A DNA stretch of 5,584 nucleotides, taken from the NCBI GenBank assembly GCA_038231495.1, contig JBBRLG010000494.1, positions 1 through 5,584 on the forward strand, read 5' to 3'. The notes beneath the pieces are model-generated. The model ran no database searches. It had not been told where the DNA came from and saw only the letters and a program-made list of their open reading frames with translations. Below are positions 5,401 to 5,584 of this stretch, piece by piece (positions within the stretch are counted from its first letter, which is position 1; the number at the start of each line of letters is the position of its first letter). The position numbers and the translations under genes were made by a program. The DNA comes from JBBRLG01 sp038231495 (GTDB lineage: Bacteria > Planctomycetota > Planctomycetia > Gemmatales > Gemmataceae).

Positions 5401-5584
5401 CGCGGCAAGCTTCTTGTTATTGCAAGACCCGACGCACGCCCGCGCCGCCGAGGTCGTGGGCGCGGCGTTGGCCGACCCGGCGCTAAGGCTGCGCAAGGCG
5501 GCCCTGGAGGTGATCGGTTCGCTGGGCGATCGCGGCGGCGTCTGGCTCGACCGGCTGCAAGAGCGTGTGAAGGCGGAGGACGAC
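2462..5584 (+). CDS. Membrane-anchored HEAT-repeat protein, C-terminus beyond the window
   Basis: ATG at 2462, with GAGGG at 2448-2452 nine bases upstream, opens a frame of 1041 codons with no stop to the window end. The in-frame TAG at 2417-2419 limits the start, and no other good start lies between. Likely membrane segments are at residues 16-38, 70-87, 93-115, 150-171 and 246-268; basic residues around 35-52, 119-145 and 270 suggest the C-terminal part is cytoplasmic. From about residue 330 to the end run about 20 HEAT/PBS-lyase-like repeats, with a consensus like AVPALLEALADPN..VRA.AAEALG.MG every 33 residues. Such repeats form a curved helical solenoid that binds other proteins. An irregular basic stretch (about residues 400-435) separates repeat 2 from repeat 3. 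I see no enzyme motif, and the function is unknown beyond probable membrane scaffolding. Codon use is strongly G/C at third positions, unlike the region to the left. Confidence 0.9.
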   Translation, partial: MGFALSLPHLGEYDPSALILVAVVVLGGAAFGLVKLGVLRFVLNRFGRFVRRGVQGGFELWRRSLSWATWPFFMLMVAGLLGLGWLGGEQFHALGLGCGAALGFMGVVTCFAYMFIDLERYEVGRGYKALHNPLKGQALATNLVRYGPQVGVPLLIAASVAVVGGFALLNQGLYGTVGPDWYDAGLKKAALEKPQPEEDISDEHLDFLDFLAYPVINLFRLVDVMDFVNSYKVLEAKHVHPSKWPASLLLVAFKTFFTLVLLQQIFASLRWGKLLAETIGEFWSPHEPIQERARGSLPQHGIAAVRPLLVSLRSVEFLTKEQREQIPLILARIGPGAIPILVRHLDDAHETVRAVAAAALGHLHAQDTVTALVGLRHDPSDWVRQSLVEALGNIGNPTGQPTRRRRLLCHKVRSSTRLINWILGRQQPAQRVDPTVLMVGTLREALADPVIAVRTQAARAVGLVGAPAAGAVPQLLGLLQDPEEAVRCQAAESLGQVGGADRAVIDALVALLADVSAAVRTSAARALGTMKKDAADAVPALLPLMQDREETVRQAVADALRQIGTLNGDHTEQLVEGLASRDTTVRADTAEALGEIGATAAEATPALMEALADPNDRVRAKAAEALGKMGEAAADAVPHLVRALRDKDSWVSALAAEALGEMGETADHAVPALTQSLRHLNARVRANAAETLGKMGSAAVAALPALDKAATDEDCDVRAQAVRALGEIGDPSPLIDRTVRAALADEDPQVRAAAVEAVGKRGRADAEAITALLHALDDGHDQVQVQAVKALAKLGDASAPVVAGLVQLLDDESVWVQVNAAIALASFGPAATTAGPALLRVAQTGEVTVREYAVRGLILIQSEEMMPALAAGLVDANAEIRKMASAGLIKAPGIPEEIVALLVDALRDPEAQVRANVANALARLETLPPEAVAPLIECTADPHDGLRMNAAMALESAPPTAVTEVFAHLIDDANSRIRLIAASFLLLQDPTHARAAEVVGAALADPALRLRKAALEVIGSLGDRGGVWLDRLQERVKAEDD
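3767..5540 (+). repeat. Tandem 99-base coding repeats (HEAT units)
   Basis: Eighteen consecutive units of about 33 codons lie here. The conserved small-residue helix motif (AEALG or similar) recurs at 4229, 4328, 4427 and 4526, exactly 99 bases apart. In these units the DNA itself is similar, for example GCCGAGGCGCTCGGCAAG against GCGGAAGCGCTCGGTGAA. This suggests the array grew by internal duplication. Later units (after about 4600) vary more in length and sequence. Confidence 0.8.

Overview
The window is GC-rich DNA from what is most likely a planctomycete of the Gemmata type. I base this on recognising the NagA fragment, the ISKra4-type transposase fragment, the small antitoxin types and the membrane-anchored HEAT protein from memory; no database search was run. 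It has two halves: an accessory, decaying region (about 1-2305) and one long, healthy-looking gene that leaves the window (2462-5584).

Layout. Positions 1-110 are the end of an IS5-family element. Its transposase starts at 54 on the minus strand and runs off the left edge, and its terminal repeat ends about 110. Next come two closely spaced small genes of unknown function (144-380 and 390-650), then a small antitoxin-like gene (680-934). The partner of that antitoxin, a PIN-domain toxin starting GTG at 939, survives only as a fragment: an in-frame TAG falls right after its first catalytic Asp and the rest is missing. A second toxin-antitoxin pair follows. It has an intact DUF104-like antitoxin (1087-1308), overlapped by 14 bases by a VapC-type PIN toxin (from 1295) that is cut off after about 90 residues.

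From about 1563 the DNA becomes a mosaic. An internal piece of N-acetylglucosamine-6-phosphate deacetylase (NagA, about 1566-1886, plus strand) is joined almost base to base to the N-terminal part of an ISKra4-type transposase (about 2257-1887, minus strand). The transposase piece carries a frame change at a run of seven A (T on the plus strand). A damaged 29-base hairpin (2276-2304) closes this region. The stretch 1660-2461 has no intact gene.

The right half is a 1041-codon open frame, still open at the window end. It encodes about five N-terminal membrane segments followed by about 20 HEAT repeats of about 33 residues, four consecutive ones at an exact 99-base spacing. Probably it is a membrane-anchored scaffold or protein-interaction protein; its partner cannot be told from the sequence.

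Taken together, the left half looks like an island where toxin-antitoxin modules and insertion sequences accumulated and decayed. Both recognisable PIN toxins are inactivated while both antitoxins stay open. The best candidate for something undescribed is the conserved-looking pair 144-650, which sits beside toxin-antitoxin genes and has lost its native upstream region to the IS5 insertion.
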